A stretch of 64,000 nt of DNA from DASWTL01 sp035575925 (GCA_035575925.1 DATLXK010000038.1:5338-69337), one strand, 5' to 3'; shown: positions 36,120 through 45,154, numbered from the stretch's first letter. Notes: a model not told the origin generated them from the sequence alone. Translations and numbers: made by a program.

Positions 36120-36719
36120 TTAATTGATTTGTACTGATTTAATTATGAAGACGGTCATTGTTAAAGGGCCATGAGCGCCCAATACAAGTGCCTGTTCTAT
36201 ATCGGCAGTTTTAGACGGACCACCAATGAACCCTCCAAAACCGTAGTCCTCTGTGCCAATCTGGGCGTAGGCATCATGCATTGTGGAAACGATGTGCTCT
36301 TCATTTACCAGTACGGCCAGATGCTGACAGATATAAGGGATGATACGCTGACCCATCGATTGTTCAGTTAACCATACCGCTCCATTTTCAGCTACAGCCA
36401 GATGAGCTTTAATTACGGCCAGCTCTGCATCATCAAAAGAGTGGGGTGCAGCTGCATCTGAGTATAGTTCTGCTACATCGCTTAATTCAGGTAAGGTACT
36501 AATGAGGCGTTTGGTGATATCAAAATCCTGTTTGATCAGGGCTTTAACAGCATGTATATCATTAACCAGGTATACCGTGCCGCCTATTGCCGTAAACATA
36601 TCCATATACTTTTTAACCTTATCCTCGTAATCCACTTTAAAGATGCTTATATCCGGCAAGGGAGATAATGCAGGTTGATTTTGTAAGACTGCTGCCAGTA
36701 TAGTTTCTCTGCTGCTCAT
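36120..36719 (-). CDS. lutC: LutC/YkgG-type LUD-domain protein
   Basis: A subunit of the LutABC lactate-utilisation complex, which oxidises L-lactate to pyruvate in the cytoplasm without a flavin dehydrogenase. The 199-residue LUD-domain protein has the typical late motifs AENGAVWLTE, the HIV stretch before a glycine-rich segment and GFGGFIGGPSKTADIEQALVLGAHGP. It is placed after lutB in the operon, separated by 153 bases of repeat-rich DNA, and 6 bases before the malate synthase homologue. Family identity is firm; the exact hydroxyacid is inferred. Confidence 0.87.
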   Translation of the reverse strand: MSSRETILAAVLQNQPALSPLPDISIFKVDYEDKVKKYMDMFTAIGGTVYLVNDIHAVKALIKQDFDITKRLISTLPELSDVAELYSDAAAPHSFDDAELAVIKAHLAVAENGAVWLTEQSMGQRIIPYICQHLAVLVNEEHIVSTMHDAYAQIGTEDYGFGGFIGGPSKTADIEQALVLGAHGPLTMTVFIIKSVQIN

Positions 36720-36798
36720 ATTTATGTGTTTGACTAATTACCTATATTTTTTCAGAGGTCTGCGGCCTTTTGCCACAGCACTGATCTCCCTATTAACC

Positions 36799-36870
36799 TT
36801 CAACCCTTCACCTTTCAACCCTTCACCTCTACCTTTATAACCTTTTCAACTTTCACCTTTACTCCTTTAA
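36799..36870. repeat. Purine/pyrimidine-asymmetric tandem repeat between lutB and lutC
   Basis: TTCAACCCTTCACCT occurs twice in direct contact (36799-36813 and 36814-36828). It is followed to about 36870 by looser copies built from CCTTT, TCAAC and TTCACC. On the coding strand of the operon this reads as AGGTGAAGGGTTGAA units. It may supply many ribosome-binding-like AGG motifs or be a strand-biased satellite. Confidence 0.6.
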
Positions 36871-36872
36871 AC

Positions 36873-38255
36873 TTATTTAACCTTATTTTTAGCATACCAC
36901 TCTCCGAATGATTCTTTCGGACTGCCGGGCATATCCCGCTGCTTATACCATGGATTAAATTTGTTATTTACTGCAAATGGTGCGTGATTTAAAAGCCATC
37001 TTCCGGCCTTACCTGCGGTTTTATAAATAACTGGAGAAGACAAAGTGAGCGCCATAGCTCTCATGCTCAGAGCTTTAGTATTGGCGGCATACCCTTCTTT
37101 TACAATTACCTGGCGCCACTTATACAGTTGATCGTGTATGTTTATTTTTACAGGACATACATTGGAGCACGACCCGCAAAGTGTGGATGCAAATGGAAGA
37201 TCTGCATGTTTTTTCATATCCAGGTTGGGTGCCAGAATAGCTCCTATAGGACCGGTAATGGTATTATGGTAACTTAATCCCCCGCCTTTTCTATAAACCG
37301 GACAGGTGTTCATACATGCTCCGCATTTAATACATTTTAACGAATTACGAAAATCGGCACGGCCTAATAAGCGGCTTCTTCCCTTATCAACCAAGATCAG
37401 GTGCATTTCCTGCCCGGGACGAGGTTTTTTATAATGACTGGAATAAATAGTTATAGGTTGTCCGGTAGCACTTCGCGCTAATAATCTCAGGAATACGCCA
37501 AGGTGTTTCTTTTCAGGAATGATCTTTTCGAGCCCCATGGAGGCGATCTGCACTTCTGACAAGTGGGCTCCCATATCGGCATTGCCTTCATTGGTACAAA
37601 CCACATATTCACCGGTTTCGGCCACGGCAAAGTTTACTCCGGTGAGTGCAGCGCGCCGGGTTATAAACACATGGCGTAAATGTTTGCGTGCAACACGTGT
37701 TAATGCGGTGGGATCTGACAATCCTTCTTCGGTGCCCAGGTGCTTATGAAACAGGGCGCCAATCTCTTCCTTCCGTTTATGAATACAGGGCAATACAATG
37801 TGGCTGGGTGGCTCATTGTCAATTTGCTGAATATATTCTCCAAGATCAGAGTTAATCACATCAATCCCGCGTTCTGCCAGGTATTCGTTGAGATCGCATT
37901 CTTCGGTAAGCATGGACTTGCTCTTCACCATCTCGGTAATATTCTTAGCTTTCAGAATGGAATACACAATTTGATTATGCTCATCTGCATCAGCAGCCCA
38001 ATATACCTTCACACCATTCTTTGTCACATTGGCTTCAAACTGCAACAGGTAATCATGAAGATTAGAAATTACATTGCTTTTAATGGCAGATGCTGCTTCG
38101 CGTAGTTCTTCCCATTGCGGAGTACCGTTTGCAGACATATCCCGTTTTTGCCTGATCCACCATAATGCTCCATCGTGCCAGTCTACTTTCTCTGCATCTT
38201 TGTTAATAAACTCTTCTGCAAGCGTGGCGTGATCTCTTGTATCGTTATCTCTCAT
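36873..38255 (-). CDS. lutB: LutB iron-sulfur protein with LUD domain
   Basis: The central electron-transfer subunit of the LutABC lactate-oxidation complex. The 460-residue protein has a LUD domain (about 65-295; VNFAVAETGEYVVCTNEGN) and two [4Fe-4S] ferredoxin motifs: CIKCGACMNTCPVY at about 310-323 and CGSCSNVCPVKINI at about 360-373. All eight cluster cysteines are present. Its start codon overlaps the lutA stop in an ATGA arrangement, so the two are translationally coupled. Confidence 0.92.
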   Translation of the reverse strand: MRDNDTRDHATLAEEFINKDAEKVDWHDGALWWIRQKRDMSANGTPQWEELREAASAIKSNVISNLHDYLLQFEANVTKNGVKVYWAADADEHNQIVYSILKAKNITEMVKSKSMLTEECDLNEYLAERGIDVINSDLGEYIQQIDNEPPSHIVLPCIHKRKEEIGALFHKHLGTEEGLSDPTALTRVARKHLRHVFITRRAALTGVNFAVAETGEYVVCTNEGNADMGAHLSEVQIASMGLEKIIPEKKHLGVFLRLLARSATGQPITIYSSHYKKPRPGQEMHLILVDKGRSRLLGRADFRNSLKCIKCGACMNTCPVYRKGGGLSYHNTITGPIGAILAPNLDMKKHADLPFASTLCGSCSNVCPVKINIHDQLYKWRQVIVKEGYAANTKALSMRAMALTLSSPVIYKTAGKAGRWLLNHAPFAVNNKFNPWYKQRDMPGSPKESFGEWYAKNKVK

Positions 38256-38989
38256 AATGTGGAGTTTAGAATTTCAGCAATGTGTATGATCTTAACCTTA
38301 CTTTCATCCCTGTGCAGTATTCCTTCCAGGTGCATCAGGCACGAAAGATCGGCCGATGTAATATAATCAGCGCCATTCTTAGTATGGTCAGTAACCCTGT
38401 CCTTGCCCATTTTTACTGATACTGCTTCTTCTGCAATGCAAAAGGTTCCGCCAAATCCACAGCATTCATCCTGGCGGTCCAGCGTAACCAATTCCAACCC
38501 ATTCACCATGTTAAGCAAATGCTCAGGCTTGGAGAACGGCGTGCCCACCAGTTCGCTCATCTTTGCCAGGTTAAGTCCCCGCAAACCATGACAGCTCTGG
38601 TGTATTCCCACTTTGTATGGAAATCTGGCCTCAAGTCTTTCTACCTTAAGTACATCAGTTAAAAATTCCACCAGCTCATACACCTTCGTCCGGAGAAGCT
38701 GAGCCGCCACGGGTTTTTTTTCTGAATGCAGGTGATCTTTAATATGAAGTACACAACTAGCTGAAGGGGCAACGACATAATCAAATGCTGCAAAATTATC
38801 AACAAAAAGATCATCGCAGTTTTGCGTAAGATGCGCAAATCCGGAATTAGCCATAGGCTGACCGCAGCACGTTTGCTTGGACGGATAAACCACGTTAACC
38901 CCAAGCTTTTGCAGTAATTGTAACGTGGCTATTGCTGCACCGGGATAAAGCTGATTTACATAACAAGGTATAAAAAGTCCTACGGTCAT
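38252..38989 (-). CDS. lutA: LutA Fe-S oxidoreductase (two CCG domains)
   Basis: A subunit of the LutABC complex. The 245 residues hold two cysteine-rich CCG domains: TCCGQPMANSG (about 41-51) and, after HQSCHGLRGL, the second ECCGFGGTFCI (about 175-185). These bind an iron-sulfur or related cluster at the presumed active site. Its stop overlaps the lutB start by four bases, and the dehydrogenase gene ends 54 bases upstream, so all are one operon from 40003 downwards. Confidence 0.92.
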   Translation of the reverse strand: MTVGLFIPCYVNQLYPGAAIATLQLLQKLGVNVVYPSKQTCCGQPMANSGFAHLTQNCDDLFVDNFAAFDYVVAPSASCVLHIKDHLHSEKKPVAAQLLRTKVYELVEFLTDVLKVERLEARFPYKVGIHQSCHGLRGLNLAKMSELVGTPFSKPEHLLNMVNGLELVTLDRQDECCGFGGTFCIAEEAVSVKMGKDRVTDHTKNGADYITSADLSCLMHLEGILHRDESKVKIIHIAEILNSTL

Positions 38990-39043
38990 ATCTGGGTTAG
39001 CTATATTTTAATCTTTTAATCACTGTTTTAATTCCTTTATTCC

Positions 39044-40003
39044 CTATTTATTAACTACGTTAACCGGATTTCCTTCCATAAAAGCAGCAAGGTTGTTAAC
39101 TACAATATCCATCAGGCGGATCCTTGCTTCTTTTGTAGCCCAGGAAATATGCGGAGTTATAAGGCAGTTTCTGGCATTATAAAGCGGGTTATCCTTTTCG
39201 GGAGGTTCGGCAGAAAGCACATCCATACCTGCACCGGCTATCCATCCGTTATTCAAAGCGTCAGCCAGATCTTCATCAACAACAATAGCTCCCCGGGATG
39301 TATTCAGAAGGTACGCCGACCTCTTCATCCGTTTTAAATTTTCGCTGTTAATGAGTCCCTTTGTTTCGGGAAACAGCGGACAATGGATGCTAACCACATC
39401 TGATTCTTCAAGAAGCTCAGGAATATCTGCCCATTTAAAATTTTTACGCTGTGATTGATCTGTGCGGGTTCTGCTGTTTCCGATAATATTCATCCCAAAA
39501 GCAGCAGCAACATCCCCTACTTTCTGACCAATATTTCCAAAGCCAATAATACCCATGGTTTTACCTGCTAATTCAACTAACGGATAATTCCAGTAACAAA
39601 AATCGGCAGATCGTGCCCACTTACCTTCCATCACCGTATCACTATGCCGCTGTACACGTAAAGTGAGCTCGAGAAGAAGGGCAAAAGTCATTTGTACTAC
39701 AGAATCGGTACTGTAGCCCGGGGCGTTGCTGACCACAATTCCTGCCTTCTTTGCTGCCTCGATATCTACCACATTATAACCCGTAGCAAGTACGCCTATA
39801 TATTTTAATGCAGGAAGCTGAGCTATACTATTTTCATTAAGAGGTGTCTTATTAGTCAGCACAATCTCTGCGCCCTGCGCCCGCTCCAATATCTTATCAG
39901 CCGGGGTTCTGTCATATAAAACCACTTCACCCAAGTTCTCTAATCCGGACCATGTGAGAGCTCCCGGATTAAGGGTATAGCCATCTAATATTACGATTCG
40001 CAT
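39044..40003 (-). CDS. D-2-hydroxyacid dehydrogenase (glycerate/hydroxypyruvate or glyoxylate reductase type)
   Basis: An NAD(P)-dependent cytoplasmic dehydrogenase of 319 residues. The Rossmann loop is MGIIGFGNIGQKV (about 149-161). The catalytic Arg is in NTSRGAIVVDED, the Glu in DVLSAEPP and the His in ITPHISWAT. It resembles glycerate dehydrogenases and glyoxylate/hydroxypyruvate reductases rather than LdhA. As the first gene of the operon with lutABC and a malate synthase homologue, it probably converts a 2-ketoacid such as glyoxylate or hydroxypyruvate to or from the 2-hydroxyacid. The direction is not clear from sequence. A GntR regulator gene diverges from it. Confidence 0.88.
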   Translation of the reverse strand: MRIVILDGYTLNPGALTWSGLENLGEVVLYDRTPADKILERAQGAEIVLTNKTPLNENSIAQLPALKYIGVLATGYNVVDIEAAKKAGIVVSNAPGYSTDSVVQMTFALLLELTLRVQRHSDTVMEGKWARSADFCYWNYPLVELAGKTMGIIGFGNIGQKVGDVAAAFGMNIIGNSRTRTDQSQRKNFKWADIPELLEESDVVSIHCPLFPETKGLINSENLKRMKRSAYLLNTSRGAIVVDEDLADALNNGWIAGAGMDVLSAEPPEKDNPLYNARNCLITPHISWATKEARIRLMDIVVNNLAAFMEGNPVNVVNK

Positions 40004-40019
40004 ATTTTACTGTGGTAAA

Positions 40020-40077
40020 TTGAATTTTGTATTCAAAATAATCTCGTGCTAAAATAGTATTTTTGTATTGAACTCAA
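40020..40077. promoter_or_regulatory. Candidate GntR operator and divergent promoter region
   Basis: The 83-base gap between the divergent operon and regulator genes contains TTGAAT-N5-ATTCAA (40020-40036) and a second dyad TTGA-AC-TCAA (40068-40077). Both sit in copies of TTTTGTATT(C/G)AA. TATTTTTG at 40058-40065 fits the TAnnTTTG -7 element for the regulator gene. Dyads flanking a promoter suit a FadR-type dimer. Binding is inferred. Confidence 0.45.
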
Positions 40078-40086
40078 AAAAATATA

Positions 40087-40725
40087 ATGATTGAGCACTC
40101 TGAATTAAGTCAGCCGGTTTACCTGAAATTAAAAGACATGATCCTTTCGCGGGAACTCATGCCCGGTCAGAAAATTATACAGGAAAAGATTGCCAAACAG
40201 CTCGGGGTAAGCCGTACGCCGTTGCTTAAGGCGCTTCAAATGCTGGAATATGAAATGCTGGTTGAAAGCGTACCGCGACGTGGCATGTTTGTAAAGCTTA
40301 TGGACCTGCGTGAGATGATTGAAATTTTTGATTGCCGTGAAAGCCTGGAGGGAATGGCAGTTAACTTATTAACAGAGAGAAAAAATCCTGCTTTCATTCA
40401 GAAATTACAAAAGGTATTCGATCCTTTTCTATCAGGCGATATAGATATTCATAAATACCGCAAAGCGGATGCTAGGTTTCATCAGTTAATCGTTGATCTG
40501 TGCGGGAATGCCACGCTTAAAAGATTGTATTTTTTTGGAAATATTTATTCGAAGGTGGTACAGGCGGGATTAGTTCGCACCCCCGAAGAAACACTTCCCG
40601 AGCATTTAAAAATATTAGAAGCGATTAAAGTTGGTAATGGAAAATTGGCTGAGCAGGAACTCAGGCAGCATATTAATAATTCAAAGAAGTTGTTAATGGC
40701 ATATTCAATAGAAAGAGATAATTAA
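40087..40725 (+). CDS. GntR-family (FadR/VanR-type) transcriptional regulator
   Basis: A DNA-binding repressor or activator of 212 residues. The N-terminal winged helix (about 8-75) has the recognition region KIAKQLGVSRTPLLKALQML and wing VPRRGMFV. The FCD ligand domain follows (about 85-205; KADARFHQLIVDLCGN, then HLKILEAIKVGN), with conserved Asp/His residues that bind metal and an organic acid. LutR, the regulator of lactate utilisation in Bacillus, is of the same class. It is transcribed away from the hydroxyacid operon, so control of that operon is very likely (inference from position). Confidence 0.9.
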   Translation: MIEHSELSQPVYLKLKDMILSRELMPGQKIIQEKIAKQLGVSRTPLLKALQMLEYEMLVESVPRRGMFVKLMDLREMIEIFDCRESLEGMAVNLLTERKNPAFIQKLQKVFDPFLSGDIDIHKYRKADARFHQLIVDLCGNATLKRLYFFGNIYSKVVQAGLVRTPEETLPEHLKILEAIKVGNGKLAEQELRQHINNSKKLLMAYSIERDN

Positions 40726-40832
40726 GTTAAAATTGCCGGTTAAAAATTTCTTAGAAAATTTTAGTTTTATTTGCTGTTAACAGTTTTTATGAACTGTTAT
40801 ATTTTAATATCTTGCTATCCGGAACCACGATT

Positions 40833-41624
40833 ATGAAAAAACCGTTTATAACATTATTACCTGTATTTTACCTGTGTACATCATTCCAAGCCACCTTTGT
40901 TAAACCTGTTAGCCCGGTTACTTCGGTTTATATGTCAAAATCCACGCCGTCCTCCATGAGAAAACGACCGGTGATTGTATGGCAGCCATCACATCAAACC
41001 AATACAGGGGTTAACTTCAGCGAAGCAGCCGTGTGCAACGGGATTGTTGAAGCAGCCATGAACACCAAACCGGGAATGAAAGAATATAAAGTTTGGAGCT
41101 TGGGGGAAAAAGGCCTTCATCATGCCGATGTAGGAAGTAATACCATAATTGAACAAACATCGGCCGTAACAAATGGTCAGCTGTCCGGATATGCATGGGA
41201 ACTAAAGAAAGCGAACAAAAGAGATCCCCAGGTATTTATTTCAGTTCATAATAATGGTGGTACAAAGAGTCATGCCGTTTGGGGATTTATACATGAAGGA
41301 GATAAATACGAAATGGAAAATCGTAAACTTGCTGAGCGCCTGGTAAAAGCAATTAGTGCAGCAACAGGTCTGAAAGATCGTGGTGTATTATTTGATAGCT
41401 CTACCGGCAGAAATGACTACAAATGTAATGCTACAGGAAAACTTGCCTTTTACAGTCTTGACGAAAACGTAAATACAGCACCGTACCGTGTGCTGCTCGA
41501 GGTTGGAGATAATGGCGTAAGTAAAGAGTTTTTAGAAGACCCTAAGAACCAGAAAAAGCTGGGTGAAGCTATAAAAGGTGCGCTTGTTACCTGGATAGCT
41601 GAAAAGGATTGGAATAGGTTATAA
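40833..41624 (+). CDS. N-acetylmuramoyl-L-alanine amidase-like exported protein
   Basis: A probable zinc amidase of the Amidase_3 fold, 263 residues. The ATG at 40833 begins a signal-like sequence (MKKPFITLLPVFYLC) and is preferred to an upstream TTG. Residues fitting the fold are VIVWQPSHQ (where DPGHGG is usual), SEAAVCN (metal Glu), VFISVHNNGG (in place of SIHAN) and RVLLEVGDNG (catalytic Glu). The metal ligands His-Glu-His and the Glu are retained, though the surrounding motifs are divergent. It stands alone. Cleavage of peptidoglycan stem peptides is the expected role, but sequence divergence makes the exact substrate uncertain. Confidence 0.7.
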   Translation: MKKPFITLLPVFYLCTSFQATFVKPVSPVTSVYMSKSTPSSMRKRPVIVWQPSHQTNTGVNFSEAAVCNGIVEAAMNTKPGMKEYKVWSLGEKGLHHADVGSNTIIEQTSAVTNGQLSGYAWELKKANKRDPQVFISVHNNGGTKSHAVWGFIHEGDKYEMENRKLAERLVKAISAATGLKDRGVLFDSSTGRNDYKCNATGKLAFYSLDENVNTAPYRVLLEVGDNGVSKEFLEDPKNQKKLGEAIKGALVTWIAEKDWNRL

Positions 41625-41706
41625 TTTAGCTGAATAATAAAAGCTGGCATTTAACTTTTTTATATTTAAATCTACATAATTTCCTTAGTTGCATGAAGCA
41701 CCTTAA

Positions 41707-41734
41707 TTGGTGGACTTAATTTTGTTTATTTTTG
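41707..41734 (+). promoter_or_regulatory. Promoter deciding the start of the GNAT-nitrilase gene
   Basis: TTG (41707-41709), 17 bases and TATTTTTG (41727-41734) match the Bacteroidetes promoter. Transcription would begin at about 41740, on top of the first ATG (41739), so that ATG would be leaderless. The next in-frame ATG at 41754 has GGAGAAGG just upstream. Confidence 0.55.
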
Positions 41735-41753
41735 CAAAATGGAGAAGGATGTA

Positions 41754-43286
41754 ATGAATGAAGATTTAAAAATTGAATTAAGAAATCTTAATAAAGAAGA
41801 CTACCTGGGGCTTAAAGCCTTAATGATTGATGCCTATTCAGAATGGGAAGAGGCCTCGTTCTGGGACGAAAATCACATAACCAAATTAGTAACCATATTT
41901 CCTGAAGGTCAGATCTGCATATTAGTAAATGGCGCTATTGCAGGATGTGCTTTATCGCTGATTGTTGATTATGAAAAATTTGGCGACAAACACACTTATT
42001 CTCAAATTACAGGCAACTATAGTTTCTCTACCCATGATCCGAACGGAGATGTACTTTACGGAATAGATTTTTTTGTACATCCTGAATATCGCGGTATGAG
42101 GATTGGGAGACGCCTGTACGATTCCCGCAAAGAAATCTGTGAAAGGCATAATTTAAGGGCCATTATTGCCGGAGGCCGTATACCCAGATATAAAGAACAT
42201 GCAGATAAACTCTCAACAAAAGAATATTTGCAAAAAGTTAAAAGTAAAGAAATACACGACCCCACCCTATCTTTTCAACTGGCCAATGATTTCCATGTAA
42301 AAAAGATTCTAAAAGGATATTTGCCCGGTGATACTCAATCTCTGGACTATGCATCTTTATTAGAATGGAATAATATCTATTACAACGAAGAAGCAAGACA
42401 TGTAAATTCAAAAAAATCTATAATCAGGCTTGGATTAGTGCAATGGCAAATGCGGCCTTTTCCCAACCTGGAGTCGCTTTGTGAGCAGATTGAGTTTTTT
42501 GTTGATGTAGTAAGTGATTATCAAAGTGATTTTGCCTTGTTCCCGGAGTTGTTTAACGCTCCTTTAATGACGGCCTATAACCATTTAGGCGGAGCAGATG
42601 CCATGCGTGAAATAGCAAATTTCACTATCCCGCTAAGGAATAAATTTATAGAATATGCTATTAGTTATAATATCAATATTATAACAGGAAGTATGCCCTA
42701 TCTGGAGAATGGCACTTTACAAAACATAGGCTATCTATGCCGTAGAGATGGATCTCATGAGATGTACCGCAAAATTCATATTACACCTTCAGAAAGAAGT
42801 GCCTGGGGAATGGTGGGAGGCGACTCCATCACTACTTTTGATACCGATTGCGGAAAAATTGGAATCGTGATTTGTTACGATGTTGAATTTCCGGAACTTC
42901 CCAGGCTGCTGGCCGAGCAAGGTATGCAAATTCTTTTTGTTCCCTTCTTAACAGATACTCAAAACGGATACACACGGGTGCGAAATTGCGCCCAGGCAAG
43001 GGCCATAGAAAATGAATGTTATGTGGCCATAGCAGGAAGTGTTGGAAATCTTCCAAAAGTGCATAACATGGATATTCAATACGCCCAGTCGGCAGTTTTT
43101 ACCCCTTCGGACTTCTCTTTTCCAACAAATGGGATCAAAGCAGAGGCTACTCCGAATACAGAAACCACCCTCATTGCAGATGTAGATGTAGATTTATTAA
43201 GAGAGCTGCATAATTTCGGGGCGGTACGGAATATGCTCGACAGAAGGCTGGATATTTATGAAATTATGAATAAGAGCAAGAAATAG
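41754..43286 (+). CDS. GNAT acetyltransferase fused to nitrilase-superfamily amidohydrolase
   Basis: A bifunctional cytoplasmic protein of 510 residues. The N-terminal GNAT domain (about 1-190) has the acetyl-CoA loop in FFVHPEYRGMRIGRRLYD. The C-terminal carbon-nitrogen hydrolase domain (about 225-495) has the full catalytic set: Glu in DFALFPELFNAP, Lys in YRKIHITPSE and Cys in IVICYDVEFPEL. This fusion is found repeatedly in Bacteroidetes and Proteobacteria with unknown substrate. I chose the second ATG because the promoter leaves no leader for the first at 41739. It is monocistronic. Confidence 0.9.
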   Translation: MNEDLKIELRNLNKEDYLGLKALMIDAYSEWEEASFWDENHITKLVTIFPEGQICILVNGAIAGCALSLIVDYEKFGDKHTYSQITGNYSFSTHDPNGDVLYGIDFFVHPEYRGMRIGRRLYDSRKEICERHNLRAIIAGGRIPRYKEHADKLSTKEYLQKVKSKEIHDPTLSFQLANDFHVKKILKGYLPGDTQSLDYASLLEWNNIYYNEEARHVNSKKSIIRLGLVQWQMRPFPNLESLCEQIEFFVDVVSDYQSDFALFPELFNAPLMTAYNHLGGADAMREIANFTIPLRNKFIEYAISYNINIITGSMPYLENGTLQNIGYLCRRDGSHEMYRKIHITPSERSAWGMVGGDSITTFDTDCGKIGIVICYDVEFPELPRLLAEQGMQILFVPFLTDTQNGYTRVRNCAQARAIENECYVAIAGSVGNLPKVHNMDIQYAQSAVFTPSDFSFPTNGIKAEATPNTETTLIADVDVDLLRELHNFGAVRNMLDRRLDIYEIMNKSKK

Positions 43287-43372
43287 TTATAAAAGCTATA
43301 AAATCAATTTTATCATCATTACATCACCTATTTATTTATAAATATCATCCTAAACCGTGCTCCTGTCTGCAT

Positions 43373-45154
43373 TTATTTATTTCTTGTTACCCATTCATTC
43401 ATATAGGTTTCAAAAACATTTAAGGGCATAGAGCCGCCAAGTAATATAGCATCATGAAAACTTTTAGTATCAAACTTTTTGCCCAACATTTTCTGATAAT
43501 TCATTTTCATTTCTTTTATTTTTAATTCACCTGTTTTATATGAAAGTGCCTGGGCAGGGTTAGCCATATACCTTTCAGTTTCAGAAGTGGCTCTCTGAGT
43601 ATCCAATCCAGCTGTTTCTACCATATATTTTATTGCTTCTTCCCTTGTCATTCTACCGGTATGTAATGATACATCCACTACTAAGCGTACCGCCCTGAAA
43701 AGTTCAGAGCTCAAGGCTGATATTTGTTGATATGGATCTGTATATAATCCCAACTCACTGCCCAAAGACTCCGCATATAATGCCCAACCTTCAGAAAATA
43801 CCGAATAAGTAGCAAACTTTCTTAATTTAGGTAATAATTGATTTTCCTGCTGTAAAGACAACTGGTAATGATGTCCGGGTATAGCCTCATGTAAAAAAAG
43901 ATTTTCCAGGTTTAGTATACTGTACTTTTCTGCATTTACAATTGGAACATTAAAATAACCGGGCCTGCTTCCATCTTCACTTCCGCGCTGGTAATTAGCG
44001 GCTGAGGTAGCAACCTTAAATTTTTCTATAGATTTTACTTCAAAAGCTGCTTTTGGAACAATATTGAATAATTTTCGAAGATTTGGTTGTATTCTTGATG
44101 ATATGGATCTGTAACTGTTTAAGATTTGTTCATCATCTTTAAAAGGAAAGAATCGTTTATCCATTTTCATAAAACGAAACAAGCTATCAGTAGTACCTCT
44201 AAAGCCTGTTTTATCTTTCAGCAAGGTTATCGCTTTGGTAATTCTATTTACCTCTTTTAACCCGGTTTGATATATTTCTTCTGGTTTTTTATTTGTGGCT
44301 GTGTAAACTCCAACAGCGTGTTGATACATAGCATCCCCGTTTGGTAAAAAGTTTATACCTGAAGTATTTAGAGATTTGGGCAGATAGACATTTTTTAAAT
44401 AGTCAGCTAATTTTTTGTACCCGGGAATAATCTTAGTGCTTATTGCATTTTGATAGGCTAATCGGATAGCTGATTTTTCAGTTTCAGTAAATGAGGCAGG
44501 AAAATCTTTAACAGGACCGTAAAAAATATTTTTATTGGTATCGGTAACTGCATGAGCTTCCATTTGCGGAATCATTTTAATAACCAGTGCTTGAGGTAGT
44601 ATCATTCCAATAGCAATTCCTTTATTAAAATTTGCAATGGCCGTATCACTAAAGCTTGTAAAAACATCTATTCGTTTAAGCCAATTGTAATAATCTGTAA
44701 CTGTTTTAAAGGGCTGAATACCCTTGCCTGAACCAAAAGAAGGCAAAGTTACTGGCAGGCCGGTATATTGACTGAATGGTATGTATTCCCCATGAAATTT
44801 TTCCCTTTCCAATGCCTGTTTTATTTCCAGACTCATCATATCAAAAGATATCTTATCGAATGAACTCAATGATTCTCTTTTGAAAGCTGCCAGCCGGCTT
44901 TGATATTTTATTTGCATATCATGCACTATTTTAAGGTACGGAGCGGAAATTGTGTTTGGAAGCAAATCGTTATACCGATCATCTCCCCGTTGAGTGGCAG
45001 AAAGCGGATTTAACTTTAAGGTTTCTTCATAATAATTATCAAGCAAAGAATTAAAAGCAGCATTGCGTATGTTTTTTTGGGCAAAGGCTAAGGTAGAACT
45101 GGCCAGTAAAAATAAAAACACCGAGGTTTTTAGAGATTTTATAAGTTTTATCAT
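43373..45154 (-). CDS. DUF885 exported protein (putative metallocarboxypeptidase-like)
   Basis: A periplasmic protein of 593 residues with a signal peptide (MIKLIKSLKTSVFLFLLASSTLAFAQ region, about 1-25). The DUF885 fold is almost all helical. The family hallmark is NLFLHEAIPGHHYQLSL (about 405-421), an HExxxGHH zinc-like motif, followed by YSVFSEGWALYAE. Length matches the family. Such proteins are annotated as peptidases without proven substrates in most bacteria. It is monocistronic and faces the nitrilase gene. Confidence 0.88.
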   Translation of the reverse strand: MIKLIKSLKTSVFLFLLASSTLAFAQKNIRNAAFNSLLDNYYEETLKLNPLSATQRGDDRYNDLLPNTISAPYLKIVHDMQIKYQSRLAAFKRESLSSFDKISFDMMSLEIKQALEREKFHGEYIPFSQYTGLPVTLPSFGSGKGIQPFKTVTDYYNWLKRIDVFTSFSDTAIANFNKGIAIGMILPQALVIKMIPQMEAHAVTDTNKNIFYGPVKDFPASFTETEKSAIRLAYQNAISTKIIPGYKKLADYLKNVYLPKSLNTSGINFLPNGDAMYQHAVGVYTATNKKPEEIYQTGLKEVNRITKAITLLKDKTGFRGTTDSLFRFMKMDKRFFPFKDDEQILNSYRSISSRIQPNLRKLFNIVPKAAFEVKSIEKFKVATSAANYQRGSEDGSRPGYFNVPIVNAEKYSILNLENLFLHEAIPGHHYQLSLQQENQLLPKLRKFATYSVFSEGWALYAESLGSELGLYTDPYQQISALSSELFRAVRLVVDVSLHTGRMTREEAIKYMVETAGLDTQRATSETERYMANPAQALSYKTGELKIKEMKMNYQKMLGKKFDTKSFHDAILLGGSMPLNVFETYMNEWVTRNK

